This document shows, piece after piece, positions 36,436-46,800 of a stretch of 64,000 bases of DNA. The position numbers and the translations under genes were made by a program. Within the stretch, counting starts at the first letter, position 1, and the number at the start of each line of letters is the position of its first letter. Origin of the DNA: Pseudomonas promysalinigenes (GTDB lineage Bacteria > Pseudomonadota > Gammaproteobacteria > Pseudomonadales > Pseudomonadaceae); the NCBI RefSeq assembly GCF_014269025.2, contig NZ_CP077094.1, positions 1,426,001 to 1,490,000 of the forward strand, given 5' to 3'. The notes under the pieces were generated by a model, which searched no databases, was not told the origin of the DNA, and saw only the letters and a program-made list of their open reading frames with translations.

Positions 36436-36523
36436 CGTAATGCCCTATGGCGGAATTTGTGAGTGGTTTTTTCCATTATCGGGAAAACGCGCTATCAGCC
36501 TAAAAGGTTGTGTGGCCGCGAGC

Positions 36524-36564
36524 ACCTGGTAAAAATGACAGGAAGGACCTGGTAAAACTGTCAG
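36524..36564 (+). promoter_or_regulatory. Two tandem copies of an 18-bp recurrent motif
   Basis: ACCTGGTAAAAATGACAG (36524–36541) and ACCTGGTAAAACTGTCAG (36547–36564) differ at 2 of 18 positions, lie 23 bp apart, and end 117 bp before the start of the Ig-like gene at 36682. Copies elsewhere: 47905–47922 and 60056–60073 (minus). Likely a regulator or promoter element shared by this gene set. Confidence 0.65.
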
Positions 36565-36602
36565 GTGCGTTTATTTCAATAGTGTGATAGGCCAAAGCCT
36601 AC

Positions 36603-36620
36603 CTATTACTTTTACCAGTT
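36603..36620 (-). promoter_or_regulatory. Degenerate minus-strand copy of the 18-bp motif
   Basis: Read on the minus strand it is AACTGGTAAAAGTAATAG, matching 14 of 18 positions of the 36524 copy. It points toward the minus-strand operon starting at 36435, 168 bp away. Confidence 0.4.
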
Positions 36621-36681
36621 GGTGCGGCAGTTGATTGGGCTTATAACTCAGGGAAAGTCAATCTGAGTAAGGCGATTTTTC

Positions 36682-38502
36682 ATGCGAGCCCCCCCTATAG
36701 CAAACCGCCTAGAGTTGCTGTCTGCACCTTTCATTGAAATCCGTAATGCGTATGACGAAATCGACCTGGAGGAGTTGGGCGATGACGATTTAGAAACGTA
36801 CATCCAGTACGATGGTATTGCCGAAGGCGATCAACTCAGGATTCATTGGCGGGGCGCCACGGCCACGGGAGAAGCCCTGGATTCGGTAGGTACCGTAGTT
36901 GAAGTTGAGCAACCAGATTTTGACCCGCTCAAAAAACGCCTGCGCGTATTGATTGGCAATCGTTATGTCAGCCAGGGCGATCAAGGCTATGCCTTTTATT
37001 ACTATGAGCGCATTAGCGGCAGCCCTGCCGAATCGCTGCGCACATTCAGTTTCGTTGGCGTACGGCCGCACCGCATGGAGCACATGCCCGTCACCCAAGC
37101 CGTCGAATCCCATGCCCTGCATATCGACCCCGATGCGTTGGGCAGCAGCGGTGCCACCTTCGTAGCGCCGCCCTATGCGGCGATGCAAGAAGGGGACACG
37201 GTGACATTGGTATTTCGCGGTTACGAAGCCAGTGGTGATTTCGATGAGGAGAAGCGCTATGCGCTGAAGGTAGAGAAGGACCTTATCGGTTACAGCCTGA
37301 ATTGGAAGGTGCCCAAAGGGCAGTTCAACTTCATCAAGAAGGGCAGTGCGCAAGTTCATTACCAGATTGATTTTGTCGGTAGTGCAACACCGCTCGAGGG
37401 GCCAGTCCAAACCTATTGGATTGACTCGATTCCCACTGAACCAGCGCTTCTGCCTGCCCTTGAGATCGAAGGCTACACCGGTGGATCGCTTGATCCTGAA
37501 ATGTTCCCTGATGGTTTGATGGTGCGTGTGCCTGCATACCCAGGCTTGCATACCGCTGACTGGACATTGCTGCATGTCAACGATGAGCCGGGCGCTGCGG
37601 TGCTACGTGCCGACCTGACTACGCTGGCCGTTGGAGTGCAGGGTGTTCAACTGGATGCCTCGGTGCTCCAGGGTGCTACGCGCTTGGCGATGGGCTATCA
37701 GGTTGGGCGCGAAGGGTTGGGCCTGAGCGGTCAGTTGCTGGACATCGAAGTGCTGCAGCCACGCCATCTGCGGCCTGTTGTCGTGCAGGATGGGAACCTG
37801 GAAAACCCCGAACCGAACATGTGGCTTGATGCTGAGCTTGCCACTACCGGTGCCATTGTCACCGCGCCCGACCCTGGATTGCGTCCGGGTGAGCGACTGC
37901 AGCTGGCCTGGCAAGGGCGCTCTAAGGCAGGGCAATACGAACACACACTGCCGCAGGGGAGTGTCCCACCGTTCCGCTTCGCTGTTCCTGCCACTGCAGT
38001 GGCCGCCAATATGGAGGCGACGCCCAGTGCAGCGGCCAAGCGGTTTCCGGTGTTGTTCCGCGTGCTGCGAGACCACCTGCCCCCGCTGGAATCGCCGCCT
38101 GTGCAACTGCGGATCTTGCCGTTGCTGACCAATAGATACCCGATCATTCAATGCGATGAAGCGCCGGGCGGCACGACGTTATCGCTGGCTGCAGTGCCAG
38201 GGGCAGGTGCCACGCTGCGGCTGGGCGACTGGGCATTCATGGCGCCGGGGCAGCGGCTCAACGTTCTGTACCGCGGCGTGAAAAAAAATGGCAGTGCGCT
38301 TGTCGAGTTGTTACGCAGTGAACTTGTGAGTGGTGAGGAGGTGGGCAATGGCGAAGTCGTGGTCAGGCTCGATAAGCGAATCTTGAATGAGCAGAAACTG
38401 GGTGATCAGTTTGATCTGAGGGTGAACGTTAATTTTGAGAATGAGACTGACGACGATACCTGGGTTGAATTCCCAACGTTGAGTCTGACGCTGAATGCGT
38501 GA
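36682..38502 (+). CDS. Ig-like repeat protein, first gene of the P47/RHS operon
   Basis: A 606-residue protein without signal peptide or membrane helix. It appears to be built of about five beta-sandwich repeats of 90–110 residues with the recurring pattern 'EGD-x-(L/V)-x-(L/V/I)-x-(W/F)-(R/Q)-G' (near 47, 170, 410 and 525) followed by strands ending in V-x-Y or F-x-V. This pattern suggests Ig-like or inverse-autotransporter-like repeats. No catalytic motif is seen and no named family is recognised. It starts the operon with two P47-like genes and an RHS gene (29-bp gap to the next gene) and carries the double 18-bp motif upstream. An AAGG site lies 12 bp before the ATG. Confidence 0.75.
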   Translation: MRAPPIANRLELLSAPFIEIRNAYDEIDLEELGDDDLETYIQYDGIAEGDQLRIHWRGATATGEALDSVGTVVEVEQPDFDPLKKRLRVLIGNRYVSQGDQGYAFYYYERISGSPAESLRTFSFVGVRPHRMEHMPVTQAVESHALHIDPDALGSSGATFVAPPYAAMQEGDTVTLVFRGYEASGDFDEEKRYALKVEKDLIGYSLNWKVPKGQFNFIKKGSAQVHYQIDFVGSATPLEGPVQTYWIDSIPTEPALLPALEIEGYTGGSLDPEMFPDGLMVRVPAYPGLHTADWTLLHVNDEPGAAVLRADLTTLAVGVQGVQLDASVLQGATRLAMGYQVGREGLGLSGQLLDIEVLQPRHLRPVVVQDGNLENPEPNMWLDAELATTGAIVTAPDPGLRPGERLQLAWQGRSKAGQYEHTLPQGSVPPFRFAVPATAVAANMEATPSAAAKRFPVLFRVLRDHLPPLESPPVQLRILPLLTNRYPIIQCDEAPGGTTLSLAAVPGAGATLRLGDWAFMAPGQRLNVLYRGVKKNGSALVELLRSELVSGEEVGNGEVVVRLDKRILNEQKLGDQFDLRVNVNFENETDDDTWVEFPTLSLTLNA

Positions 38503-38531
38503 TTGTCCAATACACTGATTGAGGGTTGGTT

Positions 38532-40973
38532 ATGAACAAGAATACCGAAGTGTTTGCTCCGGGTCAGCGCTTGCCATTGGAAGAGTACCTGGCAATGGTG
38601 GCGAGTGAGGTTGAAAAACTTGGGTGGGATGCAATTCTCGCTTATGACAGATCCAAGACAAACGCGATTCTGCTGCAGGAGTACATCCAACGTTTTACTG
38701 GACATTCCTGGTTCCCGCCTGCCACTTTCGATGCTGCTACGACGCCTGGCGTGATTGAGCGTGTCATCGACTACCGGTTCGACAAGCCCCGCTTGTCCTT
38801 CGCCAATGCCGACCTTGAAAGTTCGAAGCTCGACTTGATCATGAGGGTCATCGGCGGCAAACAGCTTACAATTGAAAACCCGCAGAATATAAAACTCAGG
38901 CAGGTGACGCGTATTAAGATGGCGGATGCTTTGAATGGTCCAGTCCTACGTGCGCGTGTGAGTTTGGAGGAAGTCAACATCGAGGTGAGTGAAGGGAAGG
39001 TTGGCATCGATTTGAGTAAGGGGTCGGCCTACGAACTGTCATTTGCTGATACTCGTAGGGAAGATACAATCGGTGGCGAGAGCGTGAAGAGGGTGTTTGA
39101 AAGCTGGTTGGGCAGCAAGAAAATTTTTGAGCTCAGCCAAATGGCACGCACACCAGGTTTGATGACACCTAAGGCCATAGCTATACGGACACAGGCTTCC
39201 GCAGACAGTAACCTGTTGGGTACCGCCAGCGAGGGCGATGGAGCCGTATTGGTGTTCGTTGCAATGGAGGGCAATGAATCAAACCAGACACTTCCGACCA
39301 AATCGTTTAGTTACTTTCTGCCTGGTGAGCAGGGTAAAACCTCGGCTGTTACAATTTTCTCGAAAGATAAGATCTTTGAAAGGGTTGCGCCCGTCATCAT
39401 AGAAAATATGGATTATCATGGAATTGAGTTTGATGCGAAATTTGAAAATGGTGTAATTAGGGCGACGACTGGCGGTCGAGTCAGGTTACGGTTCTATTGG
39501 GAAAGGGATGGGTACACGATTTACGATCGCTATTTTGGTGCGGTTTTTTCGGATCAGCGGGAGGAATACGGGCATTATGGAGATTTGAAGTTGTGGTTGC
39601 AAGGTGGGGAGCTTCGGATGCGCTGGGAGGGCAATGCCGAGTATCCCGTGCGGTTATACATCAGTTCACAAAAAGCGCGTGATGATGGGTTCTTTACGGC
39701 GCAGCACCTACTTGAGTATGGGTACGAGTTAGCACCTGATGCGCAAGGTGTTATCAGCTTCAGGGTCAAAGAGCGTACCTACACATCCTCGATGAGTGTG
39801 AAGGGTTTTAACAATCAAACGATGGCATTAAGAGCATTGAATGAATCGGGTGATAAAGATTATCTCGATAATGAGCTCATGGACGATATCGCAGGCGGAT
39901 TCGATGACCTGAATACCGAAATCCACACCTTTCATCTGCACAACCTGCTGTTCAGAGGACAGCAGACTTTTCATACAGAAAGCGTGCATACAACCGGCCC
40001 GATTGTTTCCCTCGGCCAACTGGCCCCAGGTTTGACAACTTTCCAGATCGACCCGGTAGAAACCGTGGTTGGCGCAGGACGTACGGTTGCATTCAAAACC
40101 ACTGTCGACTTACCGGTCACCTGGTCGGTCGCCAACCTCCCCGATGGTAGCGGGGAAGCAGGCGTTATCGACAGCGATACAGGGGTGTATACAGCCCCCG
40201 CCCGGGCAAGTCTGCCCGACAACCACAAGCGGGTAATCGTCACCGCCAGAGCAAAAACGGGTAATGCAGTGAGCCGGGCTTTGGTCGGTATTGTCAGCCG
40301 GGACATCGGCATGGACCCGATCGTCATGATGGCCAACGAAGGTGCCGATGGTTACAAGGTCCGCGCCACTCCACTGGACACCAGCGAGATGCTCACCCTC
40401 CGCATGTCGTCGGGAGCGCGGGGCAAGTTGATTGACGACCCGGAGGCCGACCCAGACGTCCCCTACTCGAAACTGTATGTTCCCCCTGCCAGCAAAGCGG
40501 GCAGTGCTCCAGGGCCGCGAGCCATTCCGGCGCAATGGTTGGCATACCGCAAGACCTCGGCATGGACCCTCGAAGAAGAGCTATCCGAGTACTTGCATAT
40601 CGAGCAAGTAATCGCTGAGGGTTCTAAAGGAAGCAAGCAGGAAGTCGAAGTGCTGCTGCTGTTGCAACACATCACCAACTGGTTCGTGTTCAAGCCGTCT
40701 GGCCAAGGCATTCAGCTGGAGCACTGGAGCACCAACAAAAAGAGCGGTGATCACATCGTACCTGAAGACAAGACGTACTGGTTCAAGGTCAAGGGCTCCG
40801 GAACATTGGTTGACGGCGTATACACGCCCGATCCTTCGTCCGATGAAACCTACGCCGTCATCGTGGCCATCGAGGAGAACGACGACGTTTATAAATGGGT
40901 GCCCGCAATTGTGCCGGTCCCGTTCGTTGGCGTTGAAACCTACCTGGGAATGTTGCAAGAGGACCTGAAATGA
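38532..40973 (+). CDS. P47-like TULIP-family protein (first)
   Basis: An 813-residue cytoplasmic-type protein without signal peptide. Its N-terminal region carries the pattern I associate with the P47/OrfX TULIP (tubular lipid-binding) domain of botulinum neurotoxin clusters: GWDAILAYDRSKTN (W then N after 11 residues), then a Pro, an FxKPRLSFANA strand and an RVIGG turn. The middle is beta-rich. Residues about 525–600 form a Big2-like Ig domain (VTWSVANL … GVIDSDTGVYTAPA), and the C-terminus has a second such module (VKGSGTLVDGVYTPD … YAVIVAIEEND) that also occurs in the gene at 58470. The start is ATG 38532 (a TTG at 38526 is possible). It overlaps the next gene by ATGA. The first two-thirds are AT-rich, the last third GC-rich. 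Confidence 0.65.
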   Translation: MNKNTEVFAPGQRLPLEEYLAMVASEVEKLGWDAILAYDRSKTNAILLQEYIQRFTGHSWFPPATFDAATTPGVIERVIDYRFDKPRLSFANADLESSKLDLIMRVIGGKQLTIENPQNIKLRQVTRIKMADALNGPVLRARVSLEEVNIEVSEGKVGIDLSKGSAYELSFADTRREDTIGGESVKRVFESWLGSKKIFELSQMARTPGLMTPKAIAIRTQASADSNLLGTASEGDGAVLVFVAMEGNESNQTLPTKSFSYFLPGEQGKTSAVTIFSKDKIFERVAPVIIENMDYHGIEFDAKFENGVIRATTGGRVRLRFYWERDGYTIYDRYFGAVFSDQREEYGHYGDLKLWLQGGELRMRWEGNAEYPVRLYISSQKARDDGFFTAQHLLEYGYELAPDAQGVISFRVKERTYTSSMSVKGFNNQTMALRALNESGDKDYLDNELMDDIAGGFDDLNTEIHTFHLHNLLFRGQQTFHTESVHTTGPIVSLGQLAPGLTTFQIDPVETVVGAGRTVAFKTTVDLPVTWSVANLPDGSGEAGVIDSDTGVYTAPARASLPDNHKRVIVTARAKTGNAVSRALVGIVSRDIGMDPIVMMANEGADGYKVRATPLDTSEMLTLRMSSGARGKLIDDPEADPDVPYSKLYVPPASKAGSAPGPRAIPAQWLAYRKTSAWTLEEELSEYLHIEQVIAEGSKGSKQEVEVLLLLQHITNWFVFKPSGQGIQLEHWSTNKKSGDHIVPEDKTYWFKVKGSGTLVDGVYTPDPSSDETYAVIVAIEENDDVYKWVPAIVPVPFVGVETYLGMLQEDLK

Positions 40974-43852
40974 ACCTCTATTCCAAAGATGCCTTGCTCG
41001 AACGCCTGAGCAAAGGTGGTGTGATGCATGACTGGGGTGCGATCGTGGCGATCGAGGCTGCACAAATCAATCGCATGCTCGAACAACAGTTCCTAGCCGC
41101 ATTTGACGACCAGCGGTTCATTCTGCCCTTCGATGATGAGTTTGCCCTGGATGAAAGCCAGACCGAATTCCTCACCCTTTCCAATGTGGTGCTCGGGCCA
41201 CCGCGCCTTTCCTTCGAAGGCGCCTCCATGGCCAATGCCAAGGTCAATGTAACGCTGCCCATCCTCACCGGCAGTGTCGTTTCCAGGCTGCATTTCGCCG
41301 GCCGGCCGCCGCGGCTCAATTACAGCATGAACCTGCATGAGCGCATGGGTTATCAGTTGAGCATGACCAGCGCGTTGCACGTTCAGGCGACCGACGTTAG
41401 CAACCAAGGCCGTTTGACGCTCGACCTGGCCAAGGGCGAGGTGCCAAGCTGTAACCTTGGGTTGACCGAAAAAGCGGCCTTGCTCATAGGCCAGCGCATC
41501 AACCGAAAAATTCTGGAACACCCTTCCTATAGACAGAATACTGTAGCCGTCACCCTGGACTTCAATGATTTCGGGCCATTGTGCCCTGTGAATTTCACCG
41601 TGCGCACCCAGCCACACCCCGAAGCCCTGTTGACGAATTCGCCCCATGCTGGAAAGGGCGCAGTGGTGCTGTTTTGCAGGCTCAAGGTCGGCGGCCGGGA
41701 TGGCACTTTGCCGGCCAACCCGGCTACCTTCCCTTACCTGATTCCGGATGATACCCACGTTAACGGGATGGCCAAGTTCAATACCACGGTGTTATTGAAC
41801 CAGGACCTCAAAGGTCTGTTCACCCAGCACCAGTCAGGCATGTTGGGCCAATTGCTGATGCCCAACGCCCAGGCAGTGGGCGTGCTGGAGCAGCACGATC
41901 CTCTGGACCGAGTGCTGTTCGGCAGCATCGATCCAACCCCAGACACCTACGATGTCGAGCCGCTGCGCTCGCAGATGCAGGCCGGCCAGCAGCGTCAGTT
42001 GAAATTGGAGGGGAGCGCCTCTGCCGCCGACGCTACTGCGCAGAGGTGGGAGGCCGAATTGATGCAGTTTTCCACCGGCTCCAAGGACATCACCCAGGGC
42101 GGAAGCTATACCTCGCAGCCCGATGACTTCCGCATGTCGCAGCAGGTGGTGGTGGTTTCCAACCACTTCCAGTCATCGCAGGGCGAGCAAGTACGCAACG
42201 CCCTGATCGTCGAGTCGGTCAAGGCTTTGGAGGTATCACCGCGGGTCGCCACCTGGTCGGAGGGTGACCGCGCTATCACGCTTTCGAGTTCTGAAAGCTC
42301 GGTCACCTTTGCCCTGGCAGCGGGTGAACCCGAGCTCGGTAAGCTGACGGATCAGGGAGGGGGAATTGCGATATTCGAGCCGTACACCCCTGACGCCTAT
42401 ATCCCCGAAGTACTGATGCAGCGCATCGTGGCCACTGGCAGTGGTGGGGATATGTCTGAAGCTGTGGTAATCATCTTTGCCTACCCCGGCACGCTTACCC
42501 TTGAGCCCGATTATGTACCCGAGATCGATGCTTCAAAACCTATCGAGTTCAAGCTACCTGCGCAGCAGGTGACGTTGGCCGACAGGCAGCTTCTGAGCCT
42601 GCCAGACCCGGCTGTGGCTACCCGTTGGGCAGTGTTCGGTGAAGGCAGCATTGACCAGAATGGGGTGTACACACCGCCGGCCATGCGCTCATCGATAGCC
42701 GCTGTGGTCATGGCAGAAGTCAACGAAGACGCCAGCGGGTATGCAGTGATCGAGCTGGCCGAAAAATCGACGATTCCGCCGGTCTGGCGAAGTTTGCTGC
42801 GGTTCGAGCTGGAGGTGCGTGGCGTCGCTGAATGCTTGGCCAATGGCATGCAACAGGTGGAGGTGCTGGTCACCATCGAGACCGACAAGGTGGGCGACCT
42901 GGAGATCCCGTTGAGCCCGACCGAAATGTCGACGTTGAGATTCTACAACTACATCAGCAACGCGGAAGTGCCTTTCGTGGAGGCGGGGGCCGATGGGGTA
43001 GTGCCTGGGGAAGGTGTTGGGGATTGGTATGTCAACCTGGCCCGCAACCCGTTCAAGCGCCGGGAGGTACCGACCCTGCAAGGTGAGGTGCAAGGGGAAG
43101 GTGCCACCAGGCGCAAGCTGTTCTACTTCCAGAGCCTCAAGGATGGCACCGAGGAATTCTACGCCAGGTTCACCAAGGACGGGGGAGGTGACGTCAATTC
43201 CTGGGAAAAGCAAAGCACACTGAAGTTGAAGAGCCTCCCCAGACCCTACTTTCCTGTATCGGACTACCGCTTCGAGCGTAAGCGGAAGTTCCAAAATCCA
43301 CCCCCTCCGGCCGGCAGCACGGATGAATTCAGCTTCAGCGAAGAAACCATCGATTACTGGATCCTATCGTGCATTCACCTGTCGCTTCCGGTGCAGTTCC
43401 TGATCTGCAATCTGAAAACGGCATCTGCTGTTCGCTGGGAAAGCGAGCAAGTCAAGGAAACCTACTTCAGCTACCTGTCGTATGCATTCAATCCCCCGGG
43501 CAAACCTGCACCCACGCAACTCACGATTGACGGCCGCCTGTTGGCGATGGCTGAGGAGCTGGGATACGAAGGGCTCAAAGCCGATTTCGTCGAGAATCAT
43601 GTACCTGGCAAAGGCGAGCTGATGATCTCCCTGCATCGCGTACCCGACATGCCGTACTGGCACGACAAGATGGCCAAGGGCAGCGTCCAGAAATTGTATC
43701 GTGCCGGGCTGGATCAAGGGCTCGTAGCCCGTTTGTACGATGAGGAGGGCAACATTCATGAGCTGCGGATTGACTTCCTGGAACGCACCGTGCTCGATAG
43801 CCGCAACCTCCTGCAACTCAACATAGGTGCTGAGATGGGGACTAAACCATGA
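40970..43852 (+). CDS. P47-like TULIP-family protein (second)
   Basis: A 960-residue protein paralogous to the preceding one. The N-terminus has the same signature, HDWGAIVAIEAAQIN (W-x11-N), followed by FxLSN…GPPRLSFEGASM and LPILTGSVV, close to the 'PRLSF…GS' pattern of its neighbour. Residues about 540–610 hold an Ig-like module (ATRWAVFGEGSIDQNGVYTPPA). The C-terminal 200 residues (FSFSEETIDYW … LLQLNIGAEM) are not recognisable. No signal peptide. ATGA overlaps on both sides tie it translationally to the first P47-like gene and the RHS gene, so stoichiometric production is likely. Known P47/OrfX proteins bind lipids and accompany neurotoxins; the role here is inference. Confidence 0.65.
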   Translation: MNLYSKDALLERLSKGGVMHDWGAIVAIEAAQINRMLEQQFLAAFDDQRFILPFDDEFALDESQTEFLTLSNVVLGPPRLSFEGASMANAKVNVTLPILTGSVVSRLHFAGRPPRLNYSMNLHERMGYQLSMTSALHVQATDVSNQGRLTLDLAKGEVPSCNLGLTEKAALLIGQRINRKILEHPSYRQNTVAVTLDFNDFGPLCPVNFTVRTQPHPEALLTNSPHAGKGAVVLFCRLKVGGRDGTLPANPATFPYLIPDDTHVNGMAKFNTTVLLNQDLKGLFTQHQSGMLGQLLMPNAQAVGVLEQHDPLDRVLFGSIDPTPDTYDVEPLRSQMQAGQQRQLKLEGSASAADATAQRWEAELMQFSTGSKDITQGGSYTSQPDDFRMSQQVVVVSNHFQSSQGEQVRNALIVESVKALEVSPRVATWSEGDRAITLSSSESSVTFALAAGEPELGKLTDQGGGIAIFEPYTPDAYIPEVLMQRIVATGSGGDMSEAVVIIFAYPGTLTLEPDYVPEIDASKPIEFKLPAQQVTLADRQLLSLPDPAVATRWAVFGEGSIDQNGVYTPPAMRSSIAAVVMAEVNEDASGYAVIELAEKSTIPPVWRSLLRFELEVRGVAECLANGMQQVEVLVTIETDKVGDLEIPLSPTEMSTLRFYNYISNAEVPFVEAGADGVVPGEGVGDWYVNLARNPFKRREVPTLQGEVQGEGATRRKLFYFQSLKDGTEEFYARFTKDGGGDVNSWEKQSTLKLKSLPRPYFPVSDYRFERKRKFQNPPPPAGSTDEFSFSEETIDYWILSCIHLSLPVQFLICNLKTASAVRWESEQVKETYFSYLSYAFNPPGKPAPTQLTIDGRLLAMAEELGYEGLKADFVENHVPGKGELMISLHRVPDMPYWHDKMAKGSVQKLYRAGLDQGLVARLYDEEGNIHELRIDFLERTVLDSRNLLQLNIGAEMGTKP

Positions 43853-46800
43853 GCACTCAAAAGTGGTTGCATTCCAACGCGTTCAATTTCATGAGTTTCG
43901 TGCAGAACAGCGTCGATCCTCGTACTGGCCAGTACACCTTGGGTATCGCCTTGCCCGAATTGGTGGGCAACCAGCTCATGGGCCCCTCGTTATCTCTGCG
44001 CCTGGTGTTCAACCCGTTGAGCAGCCAGGACGCAGGCTTTGGTCATGGCTGGGGTTTGAACCTGACGCAATATACGCCGGCCACCAACATGCTCGAACTG
44101 CATACTGGGGAGCGTTACAAAATCACTGGGTCGGACACCGGCGATGGCACAGGGCTAGGCATCGATGAGCGCAAGCTGGAAAGCTTCCACATCCATGAAG
44201 ACACGCCGGGCACCCATTGGCGGGTGGTGCACAGTTCCGGCCTGGTGGAGTTTCTGCAGCTCAAGGGCAGCAGTGACAATACCGTTGCATTGCCGGTGCG
44301 CATCGAGGGCCCGCTGGGGCACGGGATTACCTTGGCGTACAACCATAGCTTCAATGGCGTACCTTGCCTGACCAGCGTCGAAGACGACGCAGGGCTCAAG
44401 CTGCTTGCTTTGTTGTACAGCAGTTCAGATATACACCTTGACCTGCATCCAGAAGCAGGTCGCCTGGGTGAGCCGCTGGCACGTTACACCCTGGGCCTGA
44501 GCAGTCAGGGCACACCGGCATTGCGCTTGCCGGTATCGGTGGTGTTGCCCTTCGACCAGGATGATCCGTCCGCTAACAAGGGCAGTTGGCGCCTGCAATA
44601 TCAACACATCGCCTACGAACGCGATCGCAACCTTGCAGTGTTGCGTAAGGTGGACAACCCAGCAGGTGGCAGCGAAACCATCGAATACGAGCACGGTGAA
44701 AAGTTTGGCCATCGCTTCCCAGGGGATGTGCATCCGGCGTTGCCAAGGGTTAAGCGCCATCTCTTCGAGCCTGGTGCTGGCCAACCTGCCATGTTGACCA
44801 CGTACGCCTACTCGGACAACAACTTCCTGGGTCGAGGGGCTGCTGGCGTTAGCTGGGTCGATAATGGCCTTGACAATCTCTACAAGTTCACGGGTTCGGA
44901 GTTCGAGTATTACACGCAGGCGACGCACTATTTGCATGCCGACTTGCCGGAGAATGCTCCAGAGCAGGTGGTGAAGACCGTTACCCAGTACTACAACCGT
45001 TTTCACCTCATGACTCGTCAGGTCAACGCGCAGAACAAGCACGTGCACGAAGTGGCCACGAAGTATCATGAGACACCCGGCTTGCCCTTCAGCCAGCAGG
45101 TGAAGTTTTTCCAGATGCCCGACACCGTGACGCGGCGCTGGCGGGTAGGCAGCGGCGAAACATGGCCACGGGAAGAAACCGACAAGACACTTTACGACGA
45201 CTACGGCAACCTGCTCGACGAGACGCTGGCCAACGGTGTGCGCACCCGATACTCGTTTTACCCAAAGGAGGGCGCGGGAACCGACTGCCCGCCGGACCCG
45301 CAGAGCATTGTGCGCAGCCTGCGCGACACGACGGTGATACCGGGTGCTGGCGATCAGGGTCAGCCGGTGGCCCCAATGCGCTGCACTCGCCTGACTTACC
45401 AGCACCTGCCGGCCAAGGCAGGCGCCCATGACACAGCGGGTGCGCTGGTGGTCAAGAATGAGACCTTGCTGAAACTTGCCAGTGAAAGCGACCCGGTCGG
45501 TCAGCCCTACAGTGCAACGCAATACACTTACTACAGGGCGCAACAAGACGTCATGGAATATGGCCGCCTGCAATCTCAGGTCACCACACTGGACAATAAA
45601 TCGACCCAGGTTTCCTACGTCTATGAAATGTCGGACGGGATCGGTGCCAATGTATTGCAAACGGTGCAGACACATACTGGCTTTGACCACGGCACGGCAC
45701 AGGAATACGGTAACCCGCATCATGCTCTAAAGGTGATTACCCTGCTTCAGGATGTGTTGATAAACCAACCGCTGCTCAACCGTGACGACAATGAAGTAGA
45801 AATTGCATACCGCTACGATGCGCTACGCCGGGTGGTCGAGGAAATTGTTTCGCCTAACGACACTGAGTTCAGAGCTTCGCGCCTTTATACCTACAGCCTG
45901 GTTACCCTGGCCGGTCAACAGGCTGAGCAAACCAGCGAGGATGTCAAGGGTGTGGTCACTCGAACTTGGGTAGACGGCCTCAACCGCGCCGTGGCGCAGG
46001 AACGCCAGGATGCCGACAACTCCGACCTATTGCGTGCCGAAGCAATGCGCGCCAGTTACAAGATGACCCATGACGGCTTTGGCAACCTCGTCGAGGAAAC
46101 CGAATACGACTGGCTGGATTATGAACCGGACAAGGTCGATGCCCGGGCCATCCAGCAGGCTGGCAAGCCGGTGTCGGCCACGGCGGCAGAGACCGCCTAC
46201 ACCACACGCTACCTGTTCGATGATTGGGGCCAGCAGTACTGCCAGATCGGCCCGGACAAGGTCAGGCATTTCGAGCAGACCGACCCACAGGGCAATGAGC
46301 AGTGGAGGGACGGCCCAGTGCAAACCAGCTGGCGCGAATCGGAAGATGGCGAACTGCGGGACGCGAGCACGGGAGAACTGCTGGAACCTGGTGCAATGGG
46401 CCGAACCGGCAAAACTGTCAGCTGGCTTAACTTGTTCGAAAAGCCCGTGCAGGTGGAGCGGTTCACGCTCGATCAGCCTGGCCAGTCCGCTTCATCCTAC
46501 AGCGTGCAGCAAAACCGTTACGATGGCTTGGGGCGGCTGACGCAAGAGATAGACCCTCGCAAGGCCAGCACACACTTCGCCTACGACCTGTTTGACAGAA
46601 AGGTAGACGAAACCCTCGCAGACGGGAGCGTGGTGCACCGCGATTATGCCTCGCACAGCGGTGAAGACTTGCCAGTGCTCATCCAAGTTGGCGACAAAGT
46701 GCTCGGTGAACAAGTGTTCGATGGCCTGGACCGCATGGTCGTGTCGATTACCGGTGGGCGCAAGCGGCAGATGTTCTACCAGCCAGGTCAGCGTCAGCCA

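Noticed and set aside
36682..38502. The 606-residue protein as a Tc-toxin A or B component
   Set aside because: No SpvB, TcdB or VRP-like motif; only Ig-like repeats are visible.
44425..45723. 432-residue minus-strand frame inside the RHS gene
   Set aside because: Shadow of YD repeats; no start signal and no motif.
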